From NCBI GenBank assembly GCA_963682025.1, contig OY821518.1, forward strand, positions 13,474,100 through 13,538,099: a stretch of DNA of 64,000 nt, read 5' to 3'. This DNA comes from Cordilura impudica. Taxonomy: Eukaryota; Arthropoda; Insecta; Diptera; Scathophagidae. Of this stretch, positions 22,069 through 33,176 are shown in pieces. The translations under genes were made by a program, and so were the position numbers. Below the pieces are notes generated by a model. The model ran no database searches, was not told the origin of the DNA, and worked only from the letters and a program-made list of their open reading frames with translations. The number at the start of each line of letters is the position of its first letter. Position 1 is the stretch's first letter.

Positions 22069-23533
22069 CACAAGGGAACAAAATTGAAGTTTTTTGTGTC
22101 GACTGCAATTTTTTTTATTGCAATTTTTAACTAATTTGAGGTCGCTAATTTCAAATCTGCACTTGGTTTTTTTCTATCAGCTCGACTTTTCGCATATATT
22201 GGAATAACTTGAAAACAGTTCATCATATATAGTTAAAAAAAATCCATAACTCTCAATAATATTATCTTTAAGCTGTGCTTACACTGGGTTTAAATTTGCC
22301 CAGCAGTTTCAGAGATATCGTGGAAGTTTTGAAGAAATAAAAATTAAAAAAAAAAAATTTTTTTTGTTCCTTTAAAAATTCATAAAAAAATAAAAATGCG
22401 ACATATGTCACGAGTTTGGTCGAAAAGCATTTAGTTAAACATATTTCGAATGAAATAAGATTTATTTCATTGTAATCGGTTCACAACTTTTGATTTTGTT
22501 CACAATTTACTGAGAAAACTCAATTGACAAAAATCGCAATTTCCATAAGATTTTAAGATTTTATAAGATTTTTTTAAATTATAATTTAAGAGAACAGGGT
22601 TTTTGTTGATTAAGAACTGAATGTTGTTTTTAACGTTATTTGGGACGCTGAATTCAAATCTGCCCATGGTTTTCAGCTCGAATTTTCACGATATACCGAA
22701 TAACTTGAAAGCGGTTCACCATTTTTTTTGGTGATTTTCAAATTGTTTTTTTTTAAGACGTAATTGTTACATTTGGAAAACAATCAGATTTTTAAAGAAA
22801 CTCAAAAAAATGGCTGCGTAATGGTTGTTTAAGTAAAAAAAAATAAAATTTTGTATATTTAAAAATCACGAAAAATCCAAAACTGGAAAAGGTGTGAAGT
22901 CTCTCACGTAAAGTCACATAACCTATGAACAAAATGAGACATATATCATAAAAATCGATGAACGCGTTTCGCTTTTATTCTCAATTATTGAATAAATAGT
23001 ACGGCAGCAAACACACACATATTAAAAAGTTTTATTTTTGTATGGAAATCGCGATTTTTATCAATTGAGTTTTCTCAGTAAATTGTGAACAAAATCAAAA
23101 GTTGCGCACCGACTAGAATGAAATAGAGCTCATTTCATTCGAAATATGTTTTCCTAAATGTTTTTAGATCAAACTTGTGATCTGAGTAGCATTTTTATTT
23201 TTTTTATTAATTTTTAAAGAAAAAAAAAATTTTTTTTTTGAAAATTATTTTTTTTAAACTTCCACGATATCTCTGAAACTACTGGGCAAATTTAAAACCA
23301 ATGTAAGTACGGCTTAAAGATAATATTGTTGACGAGTTTTGGATTTTTTTAAACTGAATATGATGAACCGTTTTCAAGTTATTCCAATATATGTAGTGAA
23401 AGTGCCTTAATTTTGGGCATAACAGTATATCGCGAAAAGTGGAGCTGATAGAAAAAACCCCAGTGCATATTTAGATTCAGCGTCTTAAATATAACATTCA
23501 GTTCTTAATCACTAAAAACCTTGTTCCCTTGTG
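22069..23533. mobile_element. Foldback element with ~470-bp arms
   Basis: CACAAGGGAACA at 22069 and its complement ending at 23533 mark the termini, with TAA duplicated on both sides (22066-22068, 23534-23536). Inverted arms run roughly 22069-22550 and 23035-23533. The spacer holds a third, partial copy of the end sequence (from about 22587, GAACAGGGTTTTTGTTGATTA) in the orientation of the left arm. The TAA duplication suggests a PIF/Harbinger-related MITE that grew by end duplication. It encodes nothing recognisable. Confidence 0.85.
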
Positions 23534-23536
23534 TAA

Positions 23537-24416
23537 TCAATTCAAACATGAGATTTGTACCAAACTATGAAAAATTTCATGATGGACTTCAAATGAATAG
23601 CATTTCGAGTACTTATCAAACACATTTAATTTTACGCCCAAATATTGCAAATTTTATTGAGGTTTGCACTTGCGCAATACACAATTTTTATTTTTAAGGC
23701 CATCAAAGTAAAACTTTTACCACAAATAATTTGTAATAGTAAGCCCGTACTCTTCAGATAAAATCTTTTGGATAAAATCGATTTCAGCGACCCCGTAGCG
23801 ACCTACAAATAATCTAATCTTCTCTTTTGAGCTATAAGAAAGAATTCATGAGAGTTGCAAAAAATGTATAACGATCATATTTATATATTATAACTAAGTA
23901 GTTCCACGAATAGATATTCTGATAATACCATTAACCATAGTTCAGAGATAGTTACTGCTCAGTTACTGAGCAGTGGTGTCACTGTTGTCTGCGCTAAATG
24001 CTGTCAATGTATAGAAAATTAAAATACAATATTAAATAAAAATGTTTTTAATTGTCGCATATTCCCTCGATTGCTAAAACAATTACAGATAGTTTTTCAA
24101 TAATGAATTCTAAAAATTACTTTTCTCATTCATAAATTATACAATATACGTAAATATATACATATATTAACTAACTTTGTAAATATAGAACAACAACTAT
24201 TTCATAATTGAAATTACTTAATAACATAGCGCGATAAAACGAGAATTTTCGAGATTTGGTTGACATTTGATGACTGTTTTACAATGAGTTTAACACAATG
24301 ATTCTGAATACATTTTTCAATGTTTTTCATCAGATCGAAAAGAGCTATTTTGAAAACAAATAATCGTTACTGCTTCCATAAAAAGTTAATGATACTAAAA
24401 CTATAGATTTTTCCTC
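23537..24416. other. No gene recognised; small perfect hairpin
   Basis: AT-rich spacer. A perfect 8-bp stem with TTA loop (CTGCTCAGTTACTGAGCAG) lies at 23955-23973. Confidence 0.5.
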
Positions 24417-24419
24417 TAA

Positions 24420-24789
24420 TGCCCGTTTTCTCAATAGGCAATTATCTTTTATCCCAACAAGAAACTACCGATTAAAGAAATTTGGTTTTCTCAAAGTCTG
24501 GTTTGCTTCTATTTTGCCGCAAAGCTAACCGGCACTCATCTGCCAGTTATTTATTTATCGTACTGATAAATTATTCTCCCAAATTTCATATTAATTTTGA
24601 GAGGCATTGCCAACTGAAAATAATTCTCTCAACTTTCATACGTATTTTGAGAGGCATTGCCAACTGAAAATAATGTTTTTGTCGGTACATTGAGAAAACC
24701 AAAATTGTTAACCGGCAGTTTATCGGTCCAATAAATTTATGTCCTGGTTAAGTAACAGGCAGTTTGACGATACATTGAGAAAACCAGCA
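24420..24789. mobile_element. MITE with double inverted end motif
   Basis: TAA flanks both sides (24417-24419, 24790-24792). The ends read TGCCCGTTTTCTCAAT and TGCTGGTTTTCTCAAT inward. A second inverted pair, TTTGGTTTTCTCAA, lies about 60 bp inside each end. The interior carries a direct ~50-bp duplication (TTTTGAGAGGCATTGCCAAC at about 24595 and 24645). Two nested inverted pairs suggest that a MITE end was duplicated or that one element inserted into its own kind. Confidence 0.75.
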
Positions 24790-24792
24790 TAA

Positions 24793-25334
24793 GTGTAATG
24801 TTAGATAAACTAGCCGACACGACAAAAATTAAATCGTGTCTTTAAATCATCACGAACTGATAAATGCAACTCAAATGGTGGCAAAATCTAAAAAGGGGTC
24901 TAAATTACAATTTTCAGTGATATCTCGTAAACTGAAAACAGTAGGAAAAAGTTGCAACATTTGTGAGATGCAGTTTTAACTTACAGTTTCTGGATAGAAG
25001 ACCAGTGTTGGTAAATATATGTAGACTCACAAACAGACTAAGAATTTTTTCCCGGAGTTTCTTTATGCCAGATTTTAAATCAGCATACACCAATTATTTT
25101 TTTAAGGAATATCTTGTAGATTAAGATTTAAATTCTTTTTCAAATCATTACCGAAAAAATTTTTTAAATCTACAGCATAATTTTTTAGAGCTAGTTTTTG
25201 GGATATACATATTTATGTTGTTAGTTTTACTAGATTTTGAGCCTTAATATTGGAAATCTAAAATTCGTATTTTAGTGACAGCATCAGATAGATGATATTC
25301 ATTCTTGAACTGCTCCTGTATTAGGAGTAGTTAA
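24793..25334. other. No gene recognised
   Basis: Non-coding sequence without recognisable repeat family. Confidence 0.5.
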
Positions 25335-25336
25335 TA

Positions 25337-26254
25337 AAGGGTGATTTTTTAAGAGCTATAGGAAAGTTTTCCAAAAAAAAATACATACAATTCAGAAAAA
25401 TGCATGAAATCTTTATTTGAATCGATAGTACGGTCCATATAATTTAATGTTTGAAGATTATTTCATGCAAATGTTGACCGTGACTACGCCTCAAATGGTC
25501 CATCCGCTTAGTCCAATTTTGGCATACTCTTTCCAACATTTCGGCCGGTATCTCACGAATAAATGCTTCAATGTTGTCTTCCAATGCGTCAATTGTATAG
25601 AAATGAGCTTTAACATAGCCCCACAAAAAATAGTCTAAAGGCGTTAAATCGCACGATCTAGGCGGCCAATTGACCGGTCCCGAACGTGAAATAAAATGTT
25701 AACCGAACTCGCCTCTCAATAAGTCCATTGTTGCGGGTGCTGTGTGGAATGTGGCACCGTCTTGTTGAATCCACATGTCATGCAAGTCAAGCTCTTGCAT
25801 TTTGGGCAAAAAAAAGTTTCATATCATCTCTCGGTAGAGCTCACCATTCACAGTAACGTTACGATTCGCATCATCTTTGAAGAAGTACGGTCCAACGATG
25901 CCACCAGCCCATAAACCGCACCAAACTGTGACTTTTTCTGGATGCATTGGTAGCTCTTCCAATGCTTCTGGCTGAAATTTGGTGCGAAATTTAGTCACAA
26001 TAGCCCGAATAGCCGCTTCAGTGGGTCGATTAAACTGACCATACAATGGAAGAAGCGCGCGATGAACTTTCTTAACAGAGCACGCATTTTGATAATAAAA
26101 TTCAATAACTTGCAAGCGTTGTTCGTTTGTAAGACGATTCATGGTTAAATTATAGACCAAACTGAAGATGTTTGACAATGAAAGAAAACACGAAACGTGC
26201 GTCAGCTGTTTAAACCAGTGTTGCCAAAAAGATAATAGCTAAAAAATCAACCTT
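25337..26254 (-). mobile_element. Mariner-like element with internal deletion
   Basis: Inverted ends AAGGGTGATTTTTTA and AAGGTTGATTTTTTA are flanked by TA (25335-25336, 26255-26256). The element is 918 bp, shorter than a full-length IS630/Tc1/mariner element because the middle of its transposase gene is missing. It lies directly beside the 5' end of the Helitron relic that follows. Confidence 0.85.
25444..26178 (-). pseudogene. IS630/Tc1/mariner-type transposase, deleted
   Basis: Reading on the minus strand: an N-terminal helix-turn-helix region (MNRLTNEQRLQVIEFYYQNA, then NRPTEAAIRAIVTKFRTKF), an abrupt junction near 25977, then LPMHPEKVTVWCGLWAGGIV and PYFFKDDANRNVTVNGE. After a stop it continues as QQDGAT-like sequence, RSGPVNWPPRSCDLTPLDYF, and the C-terminal EDNIEAFIREIPAEMLERV up to the stop at 25444. 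The deleted middle normally holds the first catalytic Asp. The second and third acidic motifs are still visible. The rest is well preserved, so the copy is fairly young but cannot make an active enzyme. Confidence 0.9.
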
Positions 26255-26256
26255 TA

Positions 26257-27545
26257 TATATAAAAAATTCATTTTCTTTTTGTTTGTTTGTTTGACCGCT
26301 ATACAAATTTTTATTTTTTAACGGATTTCTCTGAAATTTGTTACACACGATCTCTGTACTCCAGGGAAGGTCGCCATATCCGTCTTACCGGCCACGCCTA
26401 CTTTTGCACCCACTTTTTTAAATTTTTTAACGAGTTTCACTTGAATTTACTGCATATTATTCTCATATCCCAGGCAAGGTCGTCATATATTTTTTTATCG
26501 GCTATGTTCACTTTTTGTAATTTTTCAAAGGAATCCACTAAAACTTTGTGTATAAATCTCTTTACTTACTACTCTTGAGTTTACACCATTTTGAAATAAA
26601 TATTGTAATGAATAAGTATTGTAAATATTGTACAAATATTCCCGTCTTGCCATTTTACTATATGAGTTGTAACACCCCAAAATGATTGCAGATTTATTTC
26701 ATGGGTGAACAGATACAGGTTGACTACCGCTGTAGGATTACTCTGATGAGGTTATATCATACAAATATTTCCTTCTGACCTTTTAAACTACATTGGAAAG
26801 CAAAATATTACATTTATTTCCATCTCGCCTTTTTCACTATATAAAGGTGGAAAAATCACTATTTGCAATTGTGACATGCACATGAAAGCATACAGCGCAT
26901 ACATTCACGAAATATTTTTGATAAATTTTGTTATTTTAATTGAACTATACCTCCTAAAAAGCGTAGTTATATAGGCCGTACTACCTCAAAGGCAAAAAGG
27001 CTTAGGCCAAACAGAATTCGTATCGTGTCTCAACGAGTTACACAATCTTAGTCTAGAAGCCCAAAGATGAAGACAAGTTTTGTTAAGAGAAGCGGAAATG
27101 CCTGAATCTACTCAAGTGCGTCTAGAAATCCAGCGGCTAAGACATGCTGAGTCGAGGGAATGTGAAACTCCTGAAACGACTCAACAACGTCTTGATGCCC
27201 AACGGATAAGACAAGCTGACTCCGGGGAATGAAACGACTCTAATATTCCTACCAGATAACTTTTGTAACTTGGTTCCTTCAGTGCAAGAGATGGTACAAA
27301 AGGTTTATCCTAACATAACATACATAAAAAGATAATATCTTACAATAGCGGGTATCAACTTAGAGTCTTCCTGTTTTTCTCACAATCTTTTCGTATATGC
27401 ACCAGAAGAAAAAACAAGAAATGCTGTATATCCCAAAGCTCTAGAATAACTAAAATTCGTAACTTCTAAACACCATACACTCAAAATAGTCCATGCGAAA
27501 ACATAGTTAGTTGCATCCCGGGCAAGACCGGGTACAAACAGCTAG
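26257..27545 (+). mobile_element. Helitron relic with classical 3' end
   Basis: The 3' end is textbook: hairpin CCCGG-GCAAGA-CCGGG (27517-27532), then TACAAACAGCTAG followed by T. The 5' side, TATATATAAAAAATTCATTTT with a TTTG-rich stretch after it, resembles the start of insect Helitrons, although the initial TC is not preserved where the mariner-like element ends. About 1.29 kb remains of an element that is normally many kilobases when autonomous. Confidence 0.8.
26945..27240 (+). pseudogene. N-terminal remnant of Helitron-encoded protein
   Basis: One frame reads PPKKRSYIGRTTSKAKRLR, then a frameshift, then three degenerate repeats of the type RLEIQRLRHAESRECETPE and RLDAQRIRQADSGE. Such basic, Arg/Glu-rich repeats precede the Rep/helicase part in many animal Helitron proteins. 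No Rep or helicase motif survives and no ATG is present at the expected start. This supports the Helitron call made from the ends. Confidence 0.65.
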
Positions 27546-27546
27546 T

Positions 27547-28804
27547 ATTTACATATATTTTAAATTTATTTCTTGGGAAAAATTATCAATATTATCGCTT
27601 TGAACCAGCGAACCTAACTTTTTCCAAACAAAAAGTGCAAAATAGTACCACAAAAAACGCTAAAAGACGCAAAATTAGAATGAAACGAAAACGCTATAAC
27701 GCTAATCATATCCTAATTTTAAGGCCACAGTAAAATGAAATAAATTTTTAATTCTTTAATTAATTATTGAAGGAGCTAATTTGTAATTTCTAGTCCATAT
27801 TTCCATATGCATTAAATAATGAACGGGATTGTGTATAAAAGAATTAAAAAAAATTCGTTTCACTGAACACATCTTTTTTCATTTAAATTGTGAAGGCAAT
27901 TTTCGTTCCCTTCGATTTCGGGTTTACGCTTTAAAATTTCTTTTACAAAATTTCTTTTACATCATAAATTTTTTTTTGAAAAATGAGTAATGAAATTTTT
28001 ATATCGAAAATAACAGAGTTTGTGAACTTGAAACTCCTCTTAACTTTCAATGATTTTTATAAGCTAATAAGGCCTAAATAATTTTTTAAATAATTTGTTT
28101 TCCTGATTAGACATTTTCCATATTATTACCTAAATAGCAAATTACGGATTCAATCTCATCGTTTATATGTAATTATCATATTTGTTAATCTTTTAAACAT
28201 TTGTAAATCTGATAAAATTTAGATCAACCAGTACATTGTATAAATTACTTTGTTCAAATATATAACATTTTGTCACACATTAAAAAGCACCTAAAAAGGA
28301 GGACAGAAAGCGTCAATTTAGCGCTTTTTTAAAAAAGCTGAGCCTGAAAAGCGCATAGCTGCTTTGAAAAACATTTCTTATTGGAAAAGTTTAGTGTTAA
28401 CATTAATAACGATCCCTATTTGCGATTATACCGTAAGCGACAAAAGGTAAATTGTACAGGAGAGAGTTTTTATTATTTTTTCCTTAAGCCGTGCAATACT
28501 TTATTTCGATTTAAATGGGCAAAAATATTATTAAATGCTGACTTTATAATAAGGACTATTCATGTTCCGCACATATTAATGTTTAAAGATGGCGCTTGCA
28601 ATACTTTTCGCAAGCATGCTAAGAGTCGATTTTTCATGGTGTTGGCGGTTACGATAGTTTCTATGCTGTATAATATAGGTATTAAATAAAACATGATGGA
28701 ATTTTCAAGTCAGTTAAACATATATAAATAAAGTGTTTTTTTTAAATAAATATATTGCTTTTAATAAAATAATGCTAAAAAAATAATAATAAACCCTTAT
28801 GAAA
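27547..28804. other. No gene recognised
   Basis: AT-rich sequence. A 102-codon frame at 28381-28689 lacks an ATG start (it opens with TTG) and resembles nothing known. A motif of the type TTGCGATTATACCGTAAGCG at about 28420 recurs inverted near 33310 and 33465. Confidence 0.45.
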
Positions 28805-28809
28805 AAAAC

Positions 28810-29025
28810 ATATTAGTCACTTAGAGCGGTTTTATCTTCATTGTCAGTTTCTGAGAATGCATCTTGAACATTTTTGCTGCAAGACTTATATCTTTTTCAT
28901 AGAGTTTGCACAGGTCCTTATATATTGCTTCAGAAGTTTTTAGTTTTTCTTTGTAAAGTTGTTTAGGTCCAGTTTCTAAAATATTGGAATGCCATTTTTT
29001 TAAATAAACTACGCGTATTAATCGT
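28810..29025 (-). pseudogene. Unidentified coding-like remnant
   Basis: The minus strand reads WERLIRVVYLKKWHSNI, then KQLYKEKLKTSEAIYKDLCK and LYEKDISLAAKMFK, ending in an acidic tail if one frameshift is allowed. Composition is protein-like (charged, helical) and unlike the surrounding sequence. I do not recognise the family; it may be transposon-derived. Confidence 0.35.
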
Positions 29026-29370
29026 TCCCATTTTCGTACTAGCTTTAACGTAATTTTATGTTAGGGCTAGCCTTGTTGAACTGCGCAGATCTCATTTTCA
29101 TTGTAGAAGGCAGAAATACTTAAGAGAATAACTTTCTCGGAATTCGCAGAATTCTATTAATCGAATTTCGTAATTTTTGTCTAATACGGTTAAATAAAGG
29201 TATATTATTGAACATATCTGATTACAGTCTCGTTTCCCGACTGTTTTAGCCCATAAGAAGCAGTATCCATTTCTTGTGCGACTCTTACATATTCATATTC
29301 ATTGAAATAATGGTGTTTTCTGGAGTATTACATATACGCGCTATTACCGCAAGTCAAAGCTTGCCTTACC

Positions 29371-30045
29371 TTACTTGATAATTACGAAATATTAAACAAA
29401 TTCATTTATGGGCTATGGCAAATGGGCTTTGTCTAAATCCATCAAAACCTAAATGCATTATTATTACTCGAAGATCTGTGTTTCCACTTGGTATACCTCA
29501 TATTATTCTTAACCGCAAAATTATTGAAATTACACATAAAACCAAAAAATTTTGGAATTGTTTTCAATGAAACTCTCACCTAGTCTGATCATTTGATCAT
29601 ATAAATGTTGCTCGGGAAAAACGTGTACAACACACCATAAAAAACCAATCTAATTCCAACTACGTTGTATGGATGTGAACTATTTACTAGCTGTGATTAT
29701 TATTAGCTCTAGGAAATTAACAGCTATGTTCAATTAAGATACATCTATAATTTGAAGAGATCATCCCACATAACACCGTAAGCACGAAAATTTTACGATG
29801 CGAATTTTGGCGATCTCTTGAAGATACGATAATTGATAATGATGCATAAGATTATATTTACACGTGAGCCTACATATCTGTTTAATTGAATATCCATTTC
29901 AAATTCAAGAAATAAGGTATAAAAATTTGGTCTCTTAATGGAATTTGATACCGCCAATTTTACAATATCTAAGCAACGCAGGACATTTTAAGAAACAAGT
30001 TTTCCAATTTTTCAATGCCATTTAAACATTGCTTAAACATTGCTT
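29371..30045 (+). pseudogene. LINE reverse-transcriptase C-terminal relic
   Basis: Fragments in several frames match the region after the catalytic Asp pair of insect non-LTR retrotransposons: WAMANGLCLNPSKPKCIII, LNRKIIEI, FWNCFQ (for LGIVFN), SDHIN, IPTTLYGCELFTSCDYY, YNLKRSSHIT, DLLKIR, MHKIIFTREPTYLFN. Many stops and frameshifts. The catalytic domain itself is absent. A ~65-bp shard of the same LINE (CTAATTCCAACTACGTTGTA) is found inside the A-rich repeat at about 32060-32125. Confidence 0.75.
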
Positions 30046-30550
30046 TGTTTTGAATATATGTAAAATAATTTTTGTTGTCTTATTTTTATAAAAATTATAA
30101 ATTATGTTATATTTATTTTCATTAAATACTGTATCACATTATAACGATCCTGTACTTCAATTATAAGACTCTTGGGCCATTATTTCAACTTGGCTTTAAA
30201 GTAAATGTTAGTTAAAGGTAACTTTAGCTAAAGTAAGCTATAAAGTTACCTTTAACTTCTTTTCGTTATTACAACTTCCCAGTAAAATAAAATTGATATT
30301 TTTGATATTGTGGCAACACCAAAGGAAACACCGATTACTTTTGACCAAATGAATTGCTCTATATAAAAATACGTAGTGGCAACGTTCCTTTATTGATGTC
30401 TAAACATCTATACGCGCAGGGGGGTAAATTTCTATTTCACAATACAATCACAAAAACAGCGTAACATGTGAGCGTCGGAAAAAATCGGTGTGACTTATGA
30501 TCGTATTGGTGAAAATATTATAATATATAACAACCTGTTTAAAAAAGGTT

Positions 30551-32650
30551 AATGAAAAATAATAAATGAAAAATGAAAAATAAGAAATGGAAAATGAAAA
30601 ATAAAAAATGAAAATGGAAAAATAGGAAATGAAAAATGAAAAATAAAAATGAAAAATAAAAATAAAAAATGAAAAAAAAATGAAAAATGCAAAATTAAAA
30701 ATGAAAATTGAAAAATAAAAAATGAATAATGAAAAATAAAAAATGAAAATTGAAAAATAAAAAATGAAAAATTAAAATGAAAAATGAAAAATAAAAAATT
30801 AAAAATTAAAAATAAAAAACTAAAAATAAAAAAAGAAAAAAAAAAATTAAAAATGCAAAATTAAAAATGAAAATTGAACAAGTAAGAAAATTATAGTCGG
30901 TCTAGACCGACTATACGATACCTATACCATGCGTTTAGAAACCCTATCTCTTAGGACCAACTAACTGGACATAGAGTTGGTTTTTTATTAATTTTTTTGG
31001 CTGCAGATATGAAAAAGTTCATATCGGATGATATATCTATATGGGGACTAGGTCCAAAAATGGACCAATCCTGATCATGTTTGCTAAAGTCTCTTGTATT
31101 TTGCAAAAATATATACAAACAAAATTTGAGAAGAATCAGTGCAATATTTTTGTTTTTAATAGATTTAAGTGAAGATCGGGAAGCAGTCTATATGGGGCCA
31201 AAGGGATCATTTTTGGACTACTCATTAATGGATGTAATGAACGCATACAAACCCAATTTGAGTAAGATCTATATGACAATTTGGATCTTATGGCAATTTA
31301 TGTCGATTTCATAGGGGTAATTTGTATGGGGGCTAGGTCTGAACATGGACCGATTCTCACCAATTTCAATAGCGTTTATCCCATGGCCAATGAAAGCTTA
31401 TATACCAAATTTCATCGAAATATGTTCATATTTGCGATCTGCAGTTTGATTACAAGGTTTACATGGACACACAGACGGACGGACGGACATTGTTAAATCA
31501 ACTCAAAAAGTGATTCTAATTCGATCGGTATAATTAAAGATGGGTCTATGTCAAATATTTTTGGTTGTTACAAACAGCAGCACAAAATCATTATACCCAA
31601 ACCACATAGTGGTATAGGGTATAAAAATAAGAAATGAAAAATGAAAAATGAAAAATAAAAATAAAAAATGAAAAAAAAAAATGAAAAATGCAAAATTAAA
31701 AATGAAAATTGAAAAATAAAATATGAAAAATAAAAAATGAATAATGAAATATAAAAAATTAAAAACGCAAAATGAAAATTGAAAAATAAAAAATGAAAAA
31801 TAAAAATGAAAAATGAAAAATAAAAAATTAAAAATGAAAAATAAAAAACTAAAAATAAAAAATGAAAAAAAAAAAAATGCAAAATTAAAAATGAAAATTG
31901 AAAAATAGAAAATAAATAATGAAAAATAAAAAATTAAAAACGCAAAATGAAAATTGAAAAATAAAAAATTAAAAATAAAAATGAAAAATAAAAAATTAAA
32001 AATGAAAAAATGACATAGGAAAACGAAAAATTTTAAAAACATATTTAATGCTTCGATCACTGCGTGTACAACTCGTATATACCGTAAAAACAACAATCTA
32101 ATTCCAACTACGTTGTATGGCTGTGTATTGGTGAAAAAATTTGCTTGAAAATGCAAAATAAAAAATGGAAAATAAGAAATGAAAAATAAAAAATGAAAAT
32201 GGCAAAATAAGAAATGAAAAATAAAAAAATTAAAAATAAAAAATAAAAAATTAAAAACGCAAAATTAAAAATGAAAATTGAAAAATTAAAAATGAAAAAT
32301 AAATAATGAATAATGAAAATTTAAAAATAAAAAAATTAAAAACGCAAAATGAAAATTGAAAAATAAAAAATTAAAAAAAAAATGAAAAATAAAAATGAAA
32401 AATTAAAAATAAAAAATGAAAAATAAAAATGAAAAATAAAAAATAAAAAATGAAAAATGAAAAATGAAAAATGAAAAATGAAAAATAAAAATAAAAACCG
32501 AAATATAAAAAAAATAAAAAATAAAAAATGAGAAATGAAAAATAAAAATAAAAGATGAAAAATTACAAATGAAAAATGGAAAATGAAAAATGAAAGACGA
32601 AAAATTAGAAAAGAAAAATATAAAATAAAAACGAAAAATTAAAAATTAAC
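30551..32650. repeat. A-rich minisatellite of SatEl copy 2
   Basis: Irregular runs of AAAAATGA / AAAAATAA / AAAAATTA units, 30551-30888 and 31626-32650, interrupted by the DINE-a copy and by a LINE shard near 32060-32125. Confidence 0.9.
30889..31625 (+). mobile_element. DINE-a copy 3
   Basis: It starts CAAGTAAGAAAATTATAG followed by the intact palindrome AGTCGGTCTAGACCGACT (30896-30913), carries a short (GACG)n core at about 31482-31492 and ends CACATAGTGGTATAGGGTAT. It sits in the A-rich minisatellite of SatEl copy 2. Confidence 0.9.
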
Positions 32651-33176
32651 CGGTTGAAATAATAAATAATAATAATTATTTTTATATTAGCAGAGCTCCT
32701 ACAGTTGATTGCTATAAGTGATACATAGATAACGTTTTCTATTTGATTTCAAAAAAGTGCCATAAAAAAAACTTTAATTACTAGATGTTCAGACATCTCC
32801 CCTGTGATCGGACTCACTTGAAAACAAACAATAGAATAAAAACTAAAAACCTTTATTATAAGTTGTATAATTATTGTAAATGTGTAATAAAACTTTTTAA
32901 AAAATATACAAGCATATATTTAAGTATATGTAAATAAATTTATTTCCAAAAATAAATTGATGTGAATTTCTTCTTCATAAATCAGAAAATCTGGCAACAT
33001 TAAATATGTATATAAACCTCACGTTAAAATTTAAAGACAACAATATCTTCCCTTTAGCTTATCGGTCACTTTTAGCTTAAAGTATAGTTGTAATAACGAA
33101 AAACTAATAATCTGCCCGATAACATCCTCACTTTAGCTGGTGGCAATTTGTAATAATGGCCCTTAGTCTTGTTGTA

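Larger units (their letters stand above)
30401..32819 (+). mobile_element. SatEl copy 2
   Basis: It starts TAAACATCTATACGCGCAGG and ends ATCGGACTCACTTG. Between a ~150-bp unique left block and a ~180-bp unique right block (containing TTATATTAGCAGAGC and TCCCCTGTGATCGG) lies an A-rich minisatellite built on GAAAAATAAAAAAT-like units. A DINE-a element is inserted in the minisatellite. It is non-coding; long hydrophobic frames on the minus strand are low-complexity artefacts. Confidence 0.8.
30168..33176. mobile_element. Large inverted-repeat element enclosing SatEl copy 2
   Basis: Imperfect terminal inverted repeats of about 110 bp run 30168-30286 and 33060-33176. Both outer ends share GGGCCATTATT and both inner parts share TTCGTTATTACAACT. 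Between them lies SatEl copy 2 and little else. No transposase is visible and no clean target duplication is seen, so the superfamily is unassigned. Confidence 0.6.

Noticed and set aside
28381..28689. 102-codon frame on the plus strand
   Set aside because: It opens with TTG, has no recognisable domain and no supporting context.
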